Shown one piece after another: positions 1 through 8,869 of a stretch of DNA of 64,000 nt; position 1 is the stretch's first letter; every line of letters begins with the position of its first letter. The notes under the pieces were generated by a model that had not been told where the DNA came from, did no database searches, and saw nothing but the letters and a program-made list of their open reading frames with translations. Position numbers and translations under genes: made by a program. The DNA is taken from assembly GCF_034262375.1 (NCBI RefSeq), contig NZ_CP139558.1, forward strand, positions 62,001 to 126,000. The letters are read 5' to 3'. This DNA comes from Mucilaginibacter sabulilitoris (GTDB lineage: Bacteria > Bacteroidota > Bacteroidia > Sphingobacteriales > Sphingobacteriaceae).

Positions 1-246
1 GGCTGTGGCAAAAATAATAGGCACATGCGGGTTTATCTTCCTGATGTCCTTACCCAGGGTAAAACCGTCCTTCTTAGGCATCATCACGTCTAATATCAGC
101 AGGTCATACACTTGTTTGGTAAAGGCACGCAAGCCTTCCTCGCCGTCTTTACACAAAACAACATCAAATTTACCCTTCAATTGCAGATAATCCTGCAACA
201 GTAAACCCAAATTGGCATCGTCCTCAACCAGTAGTATTTTCTTCAT
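1..246 (-). CDS. Response regulator, receiver domain (partial, runs off left edge)
   Basis: Only the N-terminal 82 residues lie in the window. They form a CheY-like receiver domain: the acidic pair is at D9/D10 (LLVEDD) and the phospho-acceptor is D53 in LLILDVMMPKKDG. The start at 246 follows the histidine kinase stop by 9 nt, so the two genes form one minus-strand operon and very likely a cognate pair. The effector domain is outside the window; in Bacteroidota the usual partner of this kinase type is an OmpR/RprY-like winged helix (known for the family, not seen here). Confidence 0.9.
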   Translation of the reverse strand, partial: MKKILLVEDDANLGLLLQDYLQLKGKFDVVLCKDGEEGLRAFTKQVYDLLILDVMMPKKDGFTLGKDIRKINPHVPIIFATA

Positions 247-255
247 ATAGTATAG

Positions 256-2070
256 TTAGGCCAGCAGAAATTTCAGTTCAAACTCCGAGCCTTTTTCCTT
301 TTCAGATTTTACGCTTATAGTACCGTTCAGTCTTTTGACAATGGTATTTACGTAGCTCAGCCCTAACCCAAATCCCTTAACATCGTGCAGGTTACCGGTA
401 GGTATACGGTAAAATTGTTCAAATATTTTTGTTTGCTGATCGCGGCTCATGCCTATGCCCTTATCTGCCACCCTGATGAGTACCTGCCCACTTTTAACCA
501 CTGTGCTTATCGTTATCTCGGGCGCTGTAGCGCTGTATTTTATGGCATTATCAATCAGGTTATACAACACATTTGAAAAATGCAGCTCATCGGCAACAAT
601 TACCGTATTTTCATTGGTAAGGTTAAGGGTAGTTTTCGCATTATGCTTATGCAGTTTAAGTGCCATGCTATCCAGCACAACAGCTATCATATCATTTACA
701 TCAAGCGGCTTTTTGTCCAGTTTAAAATCATCCTTTTCAATACGGGCAACGTTCAGTACACGTTCAATATGACTGCCCAGCCGCGCGTTCTCTTCAAATA
801 TAATATTAGCCAGGCGCGACACGCGGCTTTTATCCTCAGCAATTTCATTATCCTTTAAAGCCTCACTGGCTATCATAATGGTTGACACGGGTGTTTTAAA
901 CTCGTGGGTCATATTATTAATGAAATCGATCTTCATTTCCGATACCTTTTTTTGTTTGAGGATGGAAAAGATGGTATAACCGAAACAAAATATCAGCACT
1001 GCCAGTAAACCTCCCGAAGTACCTACAGTGGCGGTCATGTTTCTTAATATGAGCGAATTTTTTTGCGGAAATGCCAGCTTAATTTTACCCGGATCGTTAA
1101 TCACATCTTTGCTGAATATGGGCGTTTGATAGGTATTTGCAGCTATAAACATGGGTTTGTTACCATCGTTATCGGTAGCGCTCGAAAATATGAGCGAATC
1201 ACTGCTGGCCGTGGTTACTTCATAACTGAAGGGCAAAAAGATGCCTTTGTTATGCAACTCAAAACGAAGTAAAGAGTCAATCCAGAACGGGTTTACTCGT
1301 TTTTTCAAAGGTTCACCGGTTTTACGGTATTCTTCGGCAAGGTTTTCAATTACAGTGGTTTTGCCGCTGTTGAGGTTTTGCAGCGAGTCTGTTTCCAGCA
1401 TTTTCTTGATTTGGGCAACCTGTCGTTCCTTTTGCTTGCGTATCTGCTCTCGCTGCCATAAAGGATTTATCTGTGGTACCGAAATTAGCTGTTTACCAAA
1501 CTGCGGATCGATATATACATACCTTAAGGTATCATATTTATGCAGCTTTTTTGGTCGGTTTATGGTACGGGTAATGCGTGTTCGTACAATTTGCGGAGTA
1601 AAACGGCCGTGTACCACACCAAACTCATCTGTATATTCCTCAACCTTTACCTGAAAATCAACCGAACTTTCCTGCTGCAGCAAATTAGCCAGTTCATCAT
1701 CCATTTTTTTATGCATGATCATCCGCTCCAGGCTATCGCGTAATATGGCAATCTTCTTTTCGCGCAGGGATTGCTTTTTATTCTTTTTATACGCGTACGG
1801 CTTGTTGGCATTACTTTTCAACACCCGTATTCCTGCGTTGCTATCATTACCTGCGGTAATACTGCCCTGTGCCTTATTGCTTAAAAAATTAACAGCGTCC
1901 TGTTTACTAACTTTTGACACCACATTGTTAAGCGCCTCATTTACCGAACGGTCAAACAATTCAGATTGCATCTGGTACGATTGCCTTAAAAAGTACAATT
2001 GCATGGCCATTACACCCAAAAGCGCAAAACCCATTAACCCAATAATTAACCCGATGCTTCTTTTCTTCAT
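256..2070 (-). CDS. Sensor histidine kinase, RprX-like
   Basis: A 604-residue membrane-bound histidine kinase. A first membrane segment lies near residues 7-29. A long extracytoplasmic sensor region follows, then a second membrane segment near 350-372. The HisKA domain has His389 in NNMTHEFKTP. The ATPase domain shows an N box (NLIDN, about 504-508), a G1 box (DKGIG, about 536-540) and GFGLGLS. It autophosphorylates and passes phosphate to the response regulator encoded 9 nt downstream. The architecture matches Bacteroidota RprX; the signal is unknown. A TAATTTTG box 11 nt before the ATG is a likely promoter. Confidence 0.9.
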   Translation of the reverse strand: MKKRSIGLIIGLMGFALLGVMAMQLYFLRQSYQMQSELFDRSVNEALNNVVSKVSKQDAVNFLSNKAQGSITAGNDSNAGIRVLKSNANKPYAYKKNKKQSLREKKIAILRDSLERMIMHKKMDDELANLLQQESSVDFQVKVEEYTDEFGVVHGRFTPQIVRTRITRTINRPKKLHKYDTLRYVYIDPQFGKQLISVPQINPLWQREQIRKQKERQVAQIKKMLETDSLQNLNSGKTTVIENLAEEYRKTGEPLKKRVNPFWIDSLLRFELHNKGIFLPFSYEVTTASSDSLIFSSATDNDGNKPMFIAANTYQTPIFSKDVINDPGKIKLAFPQKNSLILRNMTATVGTSGGLLAVLIFCFGYTIFSILKQKKVSEMKIDFINNMTHEFKTPVSTIMIASEALKDNEIAEDKSRVSRLANIIFEENARLGSHIERVLNVARIEKDDFKLDKKPLDVNDMIAVVLDSMALKLHKHNAKTTLNLTNENTVIVADELHFSNVLYNLIDNAIKYSATAPEITISTVVKSGQVLIRVADKGIGMSRDQQTKIFEQFYRIPTGNLHDVKGFGLGLSYVNTIVKRLNGTISVKSEKEKGSEFELKFLLA

Positions 2071-2081
2071 TTGCTAACAAG

Positions 2082-2089
2082 CAAAATTA
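2082..2089 (-). promoter_or_regulatory. Predicted -7 box (TAATTTTG) of the rprXY-like operon
   Basis: On the minus strand the sequence reads TAATTTTG, a perfect match to the Bacteroidota -7 consensus TAnnTTTG. It ends 11 nt before the kinase ATG. No convincing -33 TTG was identified. Confidence 0.55.
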
Positions 2090-2287
2090 TTTTAAATAAC
2101 TGTACTATAATTGCTTTTAACAAAATTTAACAATTGTTAATTACAATAACCTGTTGAAATATAACCTTTTGCTTCGACATGGCCTATACCCAGCGATCAA
2201 CAATAAAATATACAAAAAATAGAAGGAGACAGGTTATATATGGGAGTAGGGGCCTGTAGTTTGTGCTAAACAAAAACAACCATAGCC

Positions 2288-2323
2288 AAAACGATCCCTT
2301 TTTTAATTAAAAAAGGGATCGTT
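2288..2323. terminator. 36-bp perfect palindrome, bidirectional terminator
   Basis: AAACGATCCCTTTTTT is followed directly by its exact inverted copy through a central AATT. The stem ends in T runs on both strands. It lies 31 bp downstream of the DUF3127 gene (minus strand) and upstream of the rprX-like promoter, so it probably ends DUF3127 transcription. Confidence 0.8.
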
Positions 2324-2354
2324 TATTTAATAAGTACTTTATTAAGCAGGCCGA

Positions 2355-2723
2355 TTAAAACGGCAGATCGTCGTCATCATTTGATGAGCTGATATCTGAC
2401 GATGGCGCCGCATATTCTGGTGTAGTTGCGCTGCCTGCACCTGCTGCCAGCGCATTTACTCTCCATAGCTGCAGGGAGTTGAAATAGCTTTTTTTACCTG
2501 TTTTATCAGTCCATGGGCGGCCTTTCAGGTTAAAGAAAACTTCAACATCATCGCCTACCTTAACATTGTCTAATAGGGCGCAGCGATCCTGTATAGCTTC
2601 AAATTTTAAATATTCGGGATATTGAGGGTTCTCAATATATTCAAGTATCAGTTCGCGTTTTTTTAGTGATTCAGTTACCTGCACTGTTGGCGACACTTCA
2701 TATACCTTACCTTTAACTTCCAT
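2355..2723 (-). CDS. DUF3127 protein, OB-like with an SSB-type acidic tail
   Basis: A 122-residue single-gene unit. Residues 1-90 match the DUF3127 family, small Bacteroidota proteins annotated as SSB-like OB folds (GKVYEVSPTVQVTESLKKRELIL at the N terminus). A flexible Ala/Ser linker leads to the C-terminal tail DDDDLPF, which closely resembles the DDDIPF tip by which bacterial single-strand DNA-binding protein recruits partners. A nucleic-acid-binding role is inferred; no biochemistry is known to me. It is followed by a strong palindromic terminator. Confidence 0.85.
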   Translation of the reverse strand: MEVKGKVYEVSPTVQVTESLKKRELILEYIENPQYPEYLKFEAIQDRCALLDNVKVGDDVEVFFNLKGRPWTDKTGKKSYFNSLQLWRVNALAAGAGSATTPEYAAPSSDISSSNDDDDLPF

Positions 2724-2812
2724 AATAATCTTCTCAAAAAAATTTAAAATGTAAAGTTAATAGATAAGAAATTAAAATAGGGTGTTTTTAATTTATAAAT
2801 TCGCAAAATAAT

Positions 2813-3985
2813 ATGCAAGTTTTCCACACCGAAAGTAAAATCGTAATTACCTGTAACAAAAGACTGTCGCCTTACCTGCAGCAGGAAGTTGAGGAATTGG
2901 GTTTTACACCTACCCGTGTTTTTCAAACCGGAGTTGAATTATTGGGTACTGTTACTGATACCATTGCCCTAAACCTTAACCTGCGCTGCGCAAGCCAGGT
3001 ACTGTACTTATTAAAAAGCTTTAAAGCAGCCAACCCCAATGAGCTTTATGAAGAGCTGGTTACCATTGAATGGGAAAAACTGATAGATTTCGCCGGATAT
3101 TTTTCCGTATCGTCAAACGTTAATAACGAACATATCCTTACCCCGTTGTTTGCCAATGTAAAGGTTAAAGATGCCATTGCCGACAGAATAAAATCGGTAA
3201 AAGGTATACGGCCAAACTCAGGGGCCGAGGCTAATAAAACCCTGATTCACCTGTACTGGCAGGATGACAATGCCGATATTTTTATTGATTCATCCGGCGA
3301 AACGCTGGCCAAACACAGCTACCGTAAAATACCGGGCAAGGCTCCTATGCTCGAAGCTTTGGCTGCATCAACCATTATGGCTACCCGCTGGGACAGGAAG
3401 AGCACCTTTATTAACCCCATGTGCGGTTCGGGTACGCTGGCCATTGAGGCGGCACTGCTGGCTACCGATAAATGCCCGGGCTTATTCAGGATGAATTACG
3501 GCTTTATGCACATTTTAGGGTATGATGAAACCGTGTTTTTTACCGAGCGCCGTAAATTAAAGGATAAGGCAAAAAAAGAAACAAATTTTAAAATTATAGC
3601 TACCGATATATCTGCCGACGCCGTTGACATTGCTCAAAAAAATGCAAAAACCGCCGGGGTAGAACATTTAATTGATTTTAACGTTTGTGATTTTGAAGAT
3701 ACCGAAGTGCCCGGAGATGCAGGTGTGGTAATGTTTAACCCCGAATACGGCGAACGTCTGGGCGTACACTCCAAACTGGAAGCTACCTATAAACGTATGG
3801 GCGATTTTATGAAAAAGAAATGCCTCGGATACCGCGGCTATATTTTCACGGGCAACCCCGACCTGGCAAAAAAAATAGGTTTGCGCCCGGCACGAAGAAT
3901 TGAATTTTACAATGGAAAGCTTGATTGCCGCCTATTAGAGTATGAGCTGTATGAAGGCAGCAAAAGAGAACCAAAAGAAGTATAA
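2813..3985 (+). CDS. THUMP-domain class I SAM-dependent RNA methyltransferase (RlmL/Trm14-like)
   Basis: A 390-residue protein of the YcbY/RlmL-N/Trm14 group, which methylates guanine N2 in rRNA or tRNA. The THUMP region covers about residues 45-165. The methyltransferase domain has motif I at 202-213 (PMCGSGTLAIEA), an acidic residue in IIATDIS near 265, and a catalytic-loop motif NPEYGER at 309-315 in place of the usual NPPYGER. Lacking the RlmK half, it is about the size of archaeal Trm14. The next gene begins at the base after its stop, so the two are probably cotranslated. Confidence 0.9.
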   Translation: MQVFHTESKIVITCNKRLSPYLQQEVEELGFTPTRVFQTGVELLGTVTDTIALNLNLRCASQVLYLLKSFKAANPNELYEELVTIEWEKLIDFAGYFSVSSNVNNEHILTPLFANVKVKDAIADRIKSVKGIRPNSGAEANKTLIHLYWQDDNADIFIDSSGETLAKHSYRKIPGKAPMLEALAASTIMATRWDRKSTFINPMCGSGTLAIEAALLATDKCPGLFRMNYGFMHILGYDETVFFTERRKLKDKAKKETNFKIIATDISADAVDIAQKNAKTAGVEHLIDFNVCDFEDTEVPGDAGVVMFNPEYGERLGVHSKLEATYKRMGDFMKKKCLGYRGYIFTGNPDLAKKIGLRPARRIEFYNGKLDCRLLEYELYEGSKREPKEV

Positions 3986-4483
3986 ATGAAGAAGACCCTG
4001 TTATTTACTATAGCTATTTTATCATCTGTTTACAGTATGGCCCAAACCGAGCTTGCATTCCCGTTTCAGGGTGGTGGTGCGGTAATGTCCCGTTTTTTTA
4101 GGGATAGCCTGAAAGTATCGCCCGAGATAATTAAAAAGAAAGCTACCGGCACTGCAGTATTTAAGTTTACAGCCGATGAAAAAGGCACTATTAAAAAGAT
4201 AATCGTTTACTACGCTGATGATTATGTTTTAACCCTACCTATTATTGAAGCCCTTAAAAAATCGAACCATAAATGGGTTATTCCCGATCATGAAAAGTTT
4301 CATGATTTTATCATTCCTTTTTCCATCAGTTTTAATCCGCCTGCGATGGCCAGCAATGCTACCATTAAGGAGGCATATAATTTTTATAGTCAGCGTAAAC
4401 CCATCGTGTCTTACAACCAGGTACCGTTAGAATATGCTACACTGCTGCCAACAGTGGTGGTAAGCTATAATTTGCCGGAGTAA
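3986..4483 (+). CDS. Secreted TonB C-terminal-like protein
   Basis: 165 residues with a Sec signal peptide (MKKTLLFTIAILSSVYSMAQ). The segment GTAVFKFTADEKGTIKKIIV at about 53-72 and the following helix resemble the TonB C-terminal fold, but there is no transmembrane anchor or Pro-rich spacer. It is therefore a periplasmic TonB-like domain protein rather than a full energy transducer. Its ATG is immediately after the stop of the THUMP methyltransferase. Function unknown. Confidence 0.7.
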   Translation: MKKTLLFTIAILSSVYSMAQTELAFPFQGGGAVMSRFFRDSLKVSPEIIKKKATGTAVFKFTADEKGTIKKIIVYYADDYVLTLPIIEALKKSNHKWVIPDHEKFHDFIIPFSISFNPPAMASNATIKEAYNFYSQRKPIVSYNQVPLEYATLLPTVVVSYNLPE

Positions 4484-4516
4484 AACAAACTGATAATCAA
4501 TAATACACGAAATTTT

Positions 4517-4555
4517 GTTGCCGCGAATGTATATCAAAACATTCGTGCCAATGTG
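4517..4555. repeat. Short inverted repeat (CGAATG / CATTCG)
   Basis: A small hairpin, with CGAATG and CATTCG separated by 10 nt, lies downstream of the TonB-like gene. The flanking text (ccgcgaatg, attcgtgcc) resembles the ccacgaatg core of the IS4 element ends at 44.5 and 45.9 kb. It may be a weak terminator or a dispersed repeat. Confidence 0.35.
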
Positions 4556-4689
4556 TTATACGCAAAAAATTACTTTCTCTGGCACTCTGCTCATTCATCA
4601 AATAAAAAAAATATTTTAATTTAAACTAAAAATTTAAAATCCGGGCGACCTTTAATTTCGTTAGTTATAGTAAACCAATAACTAATTGA

Positions 4690-4929
4690 ATGAAAGACAT
4701 GCTGAATTTCAAGATAAGGGCAATTGCAGCTAACATCAGAAATACAAGAGAAAACCTGAACTATACTCAGGAATACCTGGCTGCCAAACTTGGCATATCA
4801 CAAAATGCTTACAGCAAAATTGAACTGGGCTATACCAAGATAACTGTTGAACGGCTTTTTCAAATTGCCGCTATTTTAGAAGCCGACGTTCACGAATTAA
4901 TAGATACTGAGAAAATAGTCGCCGCTTAA
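4690..4929 (+). CDS. XRE-family HTH regulator
   Basis: 79 residues, essentially one Cro/C1-type helix-turn-helix. The region from IRNTRENLNYTQEYLAAKLGIS to YSKIELGYTKITVERLFQIA is the canonical five-helix fold. It ends with a short tail and no effector domain. It is a stand-alone DNA-binding protein of the kind common in Bacteroidota. Its stop codon overlaps the ATG of a 25-codon ORF (TAATG). Confidence 0.85.
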   Translation: MKDMLNFKIRAIAANIRNTRENLNYTQEYLAAKLGISQNAYSKIELGYTKITVERLFQIAAILEADVHELIDTEKIVAA

Positions 4930-5006
4930 TGAAACTGAAAGGCAAAAAACCCGACATTCATCCTCGGATATTTAAGCCGAACCTTATCAAGCCCAAAGCA
5001 AAATAA
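4929..5006 (+). CDS. Possible 25-residue basic peptide coupled to the XRE gene
   Basis: The ATG overlaps the stop of the XRE gene (TAATG). The frame encodes 25 residues rich in Lys and Pro (MKLKGKKPDIHPRIF..., ending KPKAK). The overlap favours translational coupling, but an ORF this short could arise by chance and there is no independent evidence of translation. I do not recognise a family. Confidence 0.25.
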   Translation: MKLKGKKPDIHPRIFKPNLIKPKAK

Positions 5007-5036
5007 ATAATTCCATTTTGCTGTGGGCTTTTCACT

Positions 5037-5044
5037 TAAATTTG
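5037..5044 (+). promoter_or_regulatory. -7 box (TAAATTTG) of the HD gene; predicted leaderless start
   Basis: A perfect TAnnTTTG box with a TTTTG element 16 nt upstream (5016-5020). It ends 6 nt before the ATG at 5051, so transcription should begin at or beside the start codon. This decides for 5051 over the in-frame upstream ATG at 5018, which lies inside the promoter. Confidence 0.65.
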
Positions 5045-5050
5045 CCCCTG

Positions 5051-5698
5051 ATGGAAAACAATAACCTTATTGCTGCAACCGCAGGATTTGTACGGGATAC
5101 CTTGAAAAATGCAGAAGGCGGCCATGACTGGTCGCATATACACCGCGTATGGACCAACGCCAAATTAATAGCGCAAACAGAAAAGGCCGATCCGCTTGTT
5201 GTTGAGCTCGCGGCCCTTCTTCACGATATTGCCGACAGTAAATTCCATAATGGCGACGAGGAAATTGGCCCCACCACTGCAGGTAAATACCTCAATAGCA
5301 TGAATGTTGATGCCGGAATTGTTGAACATGTGCAGCAAATTATCAGGCACATGTCGTTCAAATCAAGTTTTGATAACCCTGCCTTTCATTCGCCCGAACT
5401 GGCTATAGTACAGGATGCCGACCGTCTTGACGCTATTGGTGCCATAGGCATTGCCCGCGCATTCACCTACGGTGGCTTTAAGGGTCGGGAGCTGTATAAT
5501 CCGCAAATTAAGCCCAATCTGAACATGAGCAAAGAGGAATATAAAAACTCTTCTGCCCCAACCATTAACCATTTTTACGAAAAACTGTTATTACTGAAAG
5601 ACAAAATGAACACCGAAACGGGCAAAAAACTGGCACAGCAACGTCATGAGTTTATGGAGGCTTATTTACAACAATTCTATATGGAGTGCGGACAGTAA
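5051..5698 (+). CDS. HD-domain phosphohydrolase (YedJ-like)
   Basis: 215 residues. The HD metal-binding signature is clear: HDWSHIHRVW near residues 27-36, LLHDIAD near 57-63, and further His/Asp residues in QIIRHMS and IVQDADRLDAIG. This is the single-domain metal-dependent phosphohydrolase type related to YedJ; the substrate is unknown. The start is set by the promoter box ending 6 nt upstream. Confidence 0.88.
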   Translation: MENNNLIAATAGFVRDTLKNAEGGHDWSHIHRVWTNAKLIAQTEKADPLVVELAALLHDIADSKFHNGDEEIGPTTAGKYLNSMNVDAGIVEHVQQIIRHMSFKSSFDNPAFHSPELAIVQDADRLDAIGAIGIARAFTYGGFKGRELYNPQIKPNLNMSKEEYKNSSAPTINHFYEKLLLLKDKMNTETGKKLAQQRHEFMEAYLQQFYMECGQ

Positions 5699-5741
5699 AT
5701 TTTTAGCTAAAGTTTACTTTCTTTGCGCAAAAATTGGGCTT

Positions 5742-7052
5742 ATGAAAAAAACTTTATCACTCACCGTAATTCTAACGGGCATTTCGTTTTTTTGCCGCGC
5801 ACAGGATACGCTCAAACAGCAGCGTTTTAACTTCCATTTCCAGCAAACGGTAATTACCCAGACTAAGCCCTCCTTTAGTGCCGATTATACCGGAGCAAAC
5901 AGCATGATTACCAAAGGCGAAACACAAAGTTCGTTAACAACTACCCTTTTTGGGGGTGCTCGGTTATGGAAAGGTGCCGAAGCCTATTTTAACCCTGAAC
6001 TTTCTGGGGGTTCAGGATTAAGCAAAACATTAGGTGCTGCCGGTTTCCCCAACGGCGAAACTTTTAGGGTGGGTGCCGCAGAACCTAAAATTTATATAGC
6101 CCGGTTATATTTTACCCAGAACTTTGAATGGGGTAAAGAAAAAGATACCTTAACCGATGATGCCAATCAATTGGCCGGCCTTAAAAGCAAACGTTATTTT
6201 TCTGTAACCGTTGGTAAATTTGGCATGGCCGATTTTTATGATGGCAACGAGTTTAGCCATGATCCGCGCACACAGTTCATGAACTGGTCGTTAATGGATA
6301 ATGGCGCGTGGGATTATCCCGCAAATACCCGCGGTTACGTAATGGGTGTCCATACCGAATTGGGCCAGCCCAACTGGACTTTAAGATTTGCCTTCACCAT
6401 GTCAACAACCGAAGCTAACGGTGCTATCTGGGATGCCAAAATAGGCAGGGCCAACACACAGACTTTAGAATATGAACGGCGCTATACCCTTAATGGCAAT
6501 AAAGGAACCGTACGTGTTTTAGCGTTCAGGAATAATGGCAAAATGGGGGTATACAGCCAGGCGCTTGCTATTAACCCGGTTAATCCTGTTGTTGATACCA
6601 ACCTCGTATATAGCAAACACAAATATGGCTTCGGCATTAGTGCCGATCAGTATCTGAGTAAGGATTTTGGCGTATTTGCAAAGCTTAGCTATAATGACGG
6701 TAAAACAGAAACCTGGTATTTTACTGAAATAGATCGGTCGCTAAGCTTTGGCGGCGTCCTTAAGGGCACTTCATGGAAACGCGCTGATGATGAACTCGGA
6801 CTTGCATTTGTGGCCAACGGATTATCAAAACCACATCGCGACTACCTGGCCGCCGGTGGCTATGGCTTTATTATCGGCGATGGTAAACTAAATTATAGTC
6901 ATGAACTTATTGCCGAATTGTATTATAAGATAAATGCTTTTCAAAAGAAATTCTGGCTCACCCCCGATTACCAGTTTATCCTAAACCCGGCTTACAATAA
7001 AGACCGCGGCCCCGTGAATGTGTTTTCGCTAAGGGCACATGTGGAGTTTTAA
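5742..7052 (+). CDS. Carbohydrate-selective porin, OprB-like
   Basis: 436 residues with a signal peptide (MKKTLSLTVILTGISFFCRAQ) and a predicted beta-barrel of alternating strands ending in the aromatic terminus AHVEF, as in outer-membrane porins. The region VTVGKFGMADFYDGNEFSHD is typical of OprB-family carbohydrate porins. The ATG at 5742 is preferred because it starts the signal peptide; the longer in-frame extension overlaps the end of the HD gene. A substrate cannot be assigned from context. Confidence 0.8.
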   Translation: MKKTLSLTVILTGISFFCRAQDTLKQQRFNFHFQQTVITQTKPSFSADYTGANSMITKGETQSSLTTTLFGGARLWKGAEAYFNPELSGGSGLSKTLGAAGFPNGETFRVGAAEPKIYIARLYFTQNFEWGKEKDTLTDDANQLAGLKSKRYFSVTVGKFGMADFYDGNEFSHDPRTQFMNWSLMDNGAWDYPANTRGYVMGVHTELGQPNWTLRFAFTMSTTEANGAIWDAKIGRANTQTLEYERRYTLNGNKGTVRVLAFRNNGKMGVYSQALAINPVNPVVDTNLVYSKHKYGFGISADQYLSKDFGVFAKLSYNDGKTETWYFTEIDRSLSFGGVLKGTSWKRADDELGLAFVANGLSKPHRDYLAAGGYGFIIGDGKLNYSHELIAELYYKINAFQKKFWLTPDYQFILNPAYNKDRGPVNVFSLRAHVEF

Positions 7053-7079
7053 AGAAACATTGAAGTGGAAAAGCCTAAC

Positions 7080-7105
7080 GTGTTCACGTTCACACCCCGT
7101 GAACA
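7080..7105. repeat. Dispersed repeat with GTTCACGTTCAC core
   Basis: GTGTTCACGTTCAC at 7080-7093 is followed by CCCCGTGAAC, forming a hairpin. Its exact reverse complement, GTGAACGTGAACAC, occurs at 35130-35143 in another intergenic space. Confidence 0.5.
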
Positions 7106-7292
7106 ATCATGGACTTTTATGAACAATTGATAATCAGCCAATTGCATTTTTAAAGCAAAATGTTATATATAGGAAGATATAGCAGATTTAATAAGATTCC
7201 CTGGTCGGGAGATAATTTCTCGCTACCGTTCTATTTAATATATGCTTTATTTCTTCCGAACACTTGTGGTGTTGCCACCAATAACCATTATA

Positions 7293-8177
7293 TCACCCCA
7301 TTATAGCCAGCACACCAAAATAAATTAACATACAAGCCGAGCTTAAAAAATTCATGCGCATGGCGTTTTTAAAATTGGCATTTTCTGTTGACTGGCCCAC
7401 TTTGTAAAACCAATAATTAAAAAACAAGAATATGGGCAGCGCGCAAAGCAAAAAAAAGTAAAAGTTCAGCATCATGCCTGCTAAATGCCAGTAGTACCAT
7501 GACAAGGCTATCCCAGTTGCAAATAATAATCCCGAAAAAATAAAAGAGCCCTTATAACCCAACAGTAGACTCAGCGTCCGGTCGCCGCGGCGGCTATCCT
7601 CCGCATGCTGGTAAATCTGTGTTAAGGGATATGAAGCACCTATTAAACAAGAGCAAATTCCTCCGGCTATCACAAACCCAATATCCCAATGCCTAAACAG
7701 GCTTAATCCTGTTAAAGCCGAATAGGTGGTAAAATATATAAACGCCCCTTGAAAAAAGAAAACCGTAAGGAAACTAATAATTGGGTATTTCTTTAATCGA
7801 GTGGCCGGGTGGCTGTATAATTTTGACATGATACCATATAGCAGTACGGCGAAGGCAAACTCCCAGTTAATTAAAAACCCAATTAAAAAGGCCACAGCTT
7901 CCAGCAATATCGAAAAATAGTACAAACTTATATCTACCTCAGGCGGTTTAGCTAAAAGGGCAATACTTTCTTCATCACGGTCAAAATAACTATTATATCC
8001 GTTACTAGCCGGGAAAGCCAGCAAATGCCAAATAAAAAATATAAGCAGTGCCTGAGCAGTGTTAACCGCATCAGCCTGACTAAGCGCAAAAAGATATACC
8101 GGCAATAAAAAAACAGAAAACACAAAGCGCAGATGGGCCAATGCCGAGCGGGTAGGTATAAGCTGTTTTAGTTTCAT
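7293..8177 (-). CDS. UbiA-family prenyltransferase
   Basis: 294 residues, hydrophobic throughout, with about eight or nine membrane segments. The first Asp-rich motif is at 59-69 (NGYNSYFDRDE, with D66 and D68). The second is at 189-201 (YQHAEDSRRGDRT, with D194 and D199). These bind the Mg-prenyl diphosphate in UbiA enzymes, which join a prenyl chain to an aromatic or other acceptor. It is divergent from the YceI-type III PKS-FAD-methyltransferase operon with 137 bp between starts. That neighbourhood suggests a polyketide phenol as acceptor (inference). It is unlikely to be MenA or UbiA proper, as no quinone genes are nearby. Confidence 0.8.
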   Translation of the reverse strand: MKLKQLIPTRSALAHLRFVFSVFLLPVYLFALSQADAVNTAQALLIFFIWHLLAFPASNGYNSYFDRDEESIALLAKPPEVDISLYYFSILLEAVAFLIGFLINWEFAFAVLLYGIMSKLYSHPATRLKKYPIISFLTVFFFQGAFIYFTTYSALTGLSLFRHWDIGFVIAGGICSCLIGASYPLTQIYQHAEDSRRGDRTLSLLLGYKGSFIFSGLLFATGIALSWYYWHLAGMMLNFYFFLLCALPIFLFFNYWFYKVGQSTENANFKNAMRMNFLSSACMLIYFGVLAIMG

Positions 8178-8302
8178 TTATAAATGTTTTATAAAGCCAG
8201 GTTGTTTTGCCTGTCATGTTAACAACGAAATAAATACCCACGTAGTTGCCTGCACATACTAAAGTAAAAATTAGTATTCAATAAAATGTTATGTTTGATA
8301 GT

Positions 8303-8310
8303 TACGTTTA
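8303..8310 (+). promoter_or_regulatory. -7 box (TACGTTTA) of the yceI-type III PKS operon
   Basis: TACGTTTA fits TAnnTTTR and ends 4 nt before the first ATG (8315) or 7 nt before the second (8318). Initiation would be leaderless or nearly so. The upstream ATG at 8291 precedes the box and would not be on the transcript. Confidence 0.5.
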
Positions 8311-8314
8311 TTCC

Positions 8315-8851
8315 ATGATGAAAAAAATATATATCGTCTTAATTTTAGCCATTTTAGCTTGCAGCAGCTTTGCGCAAACAAAATCAACCATTACCAAAGC
8401 ATCTGTTACATTTAAAATTAAAAATCTGGGTATTAACACTTCCGGGGCTTTTAATGATTTACAAGCCAGCATACAATTTAAACCGACAGACCTTGCCGGT
8501 AGCACAATTGAGGCGTCTGTTAATTCGGGTTCCATTAATACCGATAACAGCATGCGCGATTCGCACCTTAAAGGCTCCGATTATTTTGACGCAGTCAACT
8601 ATCCCCGGGTCACCATGAAATCGGTATCATTTAAACATAAAAGCGGAGGCAACTATATTGGCCATTTTAACGTAACTATAAAAGATAAAACAAAGTTAAT
8701 AGAAGTACCTTTTACTTATACAGAATCGGGCAATACCGCTATGTTTAATGGCAGCTTTAAAATAAACAGGTCTGACTTTGGTATTGGAGGCAAAAACATG
8801 GTGCTGGCAGACGAGGCCACGGTTACTGTAGATACCGAAATCAGCAAGTAA
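8315..8851 (+). CDS. YceI-family periplasmic lipid-binding protein
   Basis: 178 residues with a signal peptide (MMKKIYIVLILAILACSSFAQ), then a YceI lipocalin-like barrel: ITKASVTFKIKNLGI, the loop SINTDNSMRDSHLKGSDYFD, YPRVTMKSVSF, and GSFKINRSDFGIGG. Characterised YceI proteins bind polyisoprenoid or amide lipids in a central cavity. It is the first gene of an operon; the type III PKS starts 18 bp after its stop. With a prenyltransferase divergent next door, a role in carrying the pathway product through the periplasm is plausible (inference). The start could also be the second Met at 8318. Confidence 0.88.
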   Translation: MMKKIYIVLILAILACSSFAQTKSTITKASVTFKIKNLGINTSGAFNDLQASIQFKPTDLAGSTIEASVNSGSINTDNSMRDSHLKGSDYFDAVNYPRVTMKSVSFKHKSGGNYIGHFNVTIKDKTKLIEVPFTYTESGNTAMFNGSFKINRSDFGIGGKNMVLADEATVTVDTEISK

Positions 8852-8869
8852 AAGGATGATATAATATAA

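Noticed and set aside
2744..2926. Minus-strand 60-residue ORF opposite the THUMP methyltransferase start
   Set aside because: It overlaps a clearly coding gene on the other strand and has no protein-like features.
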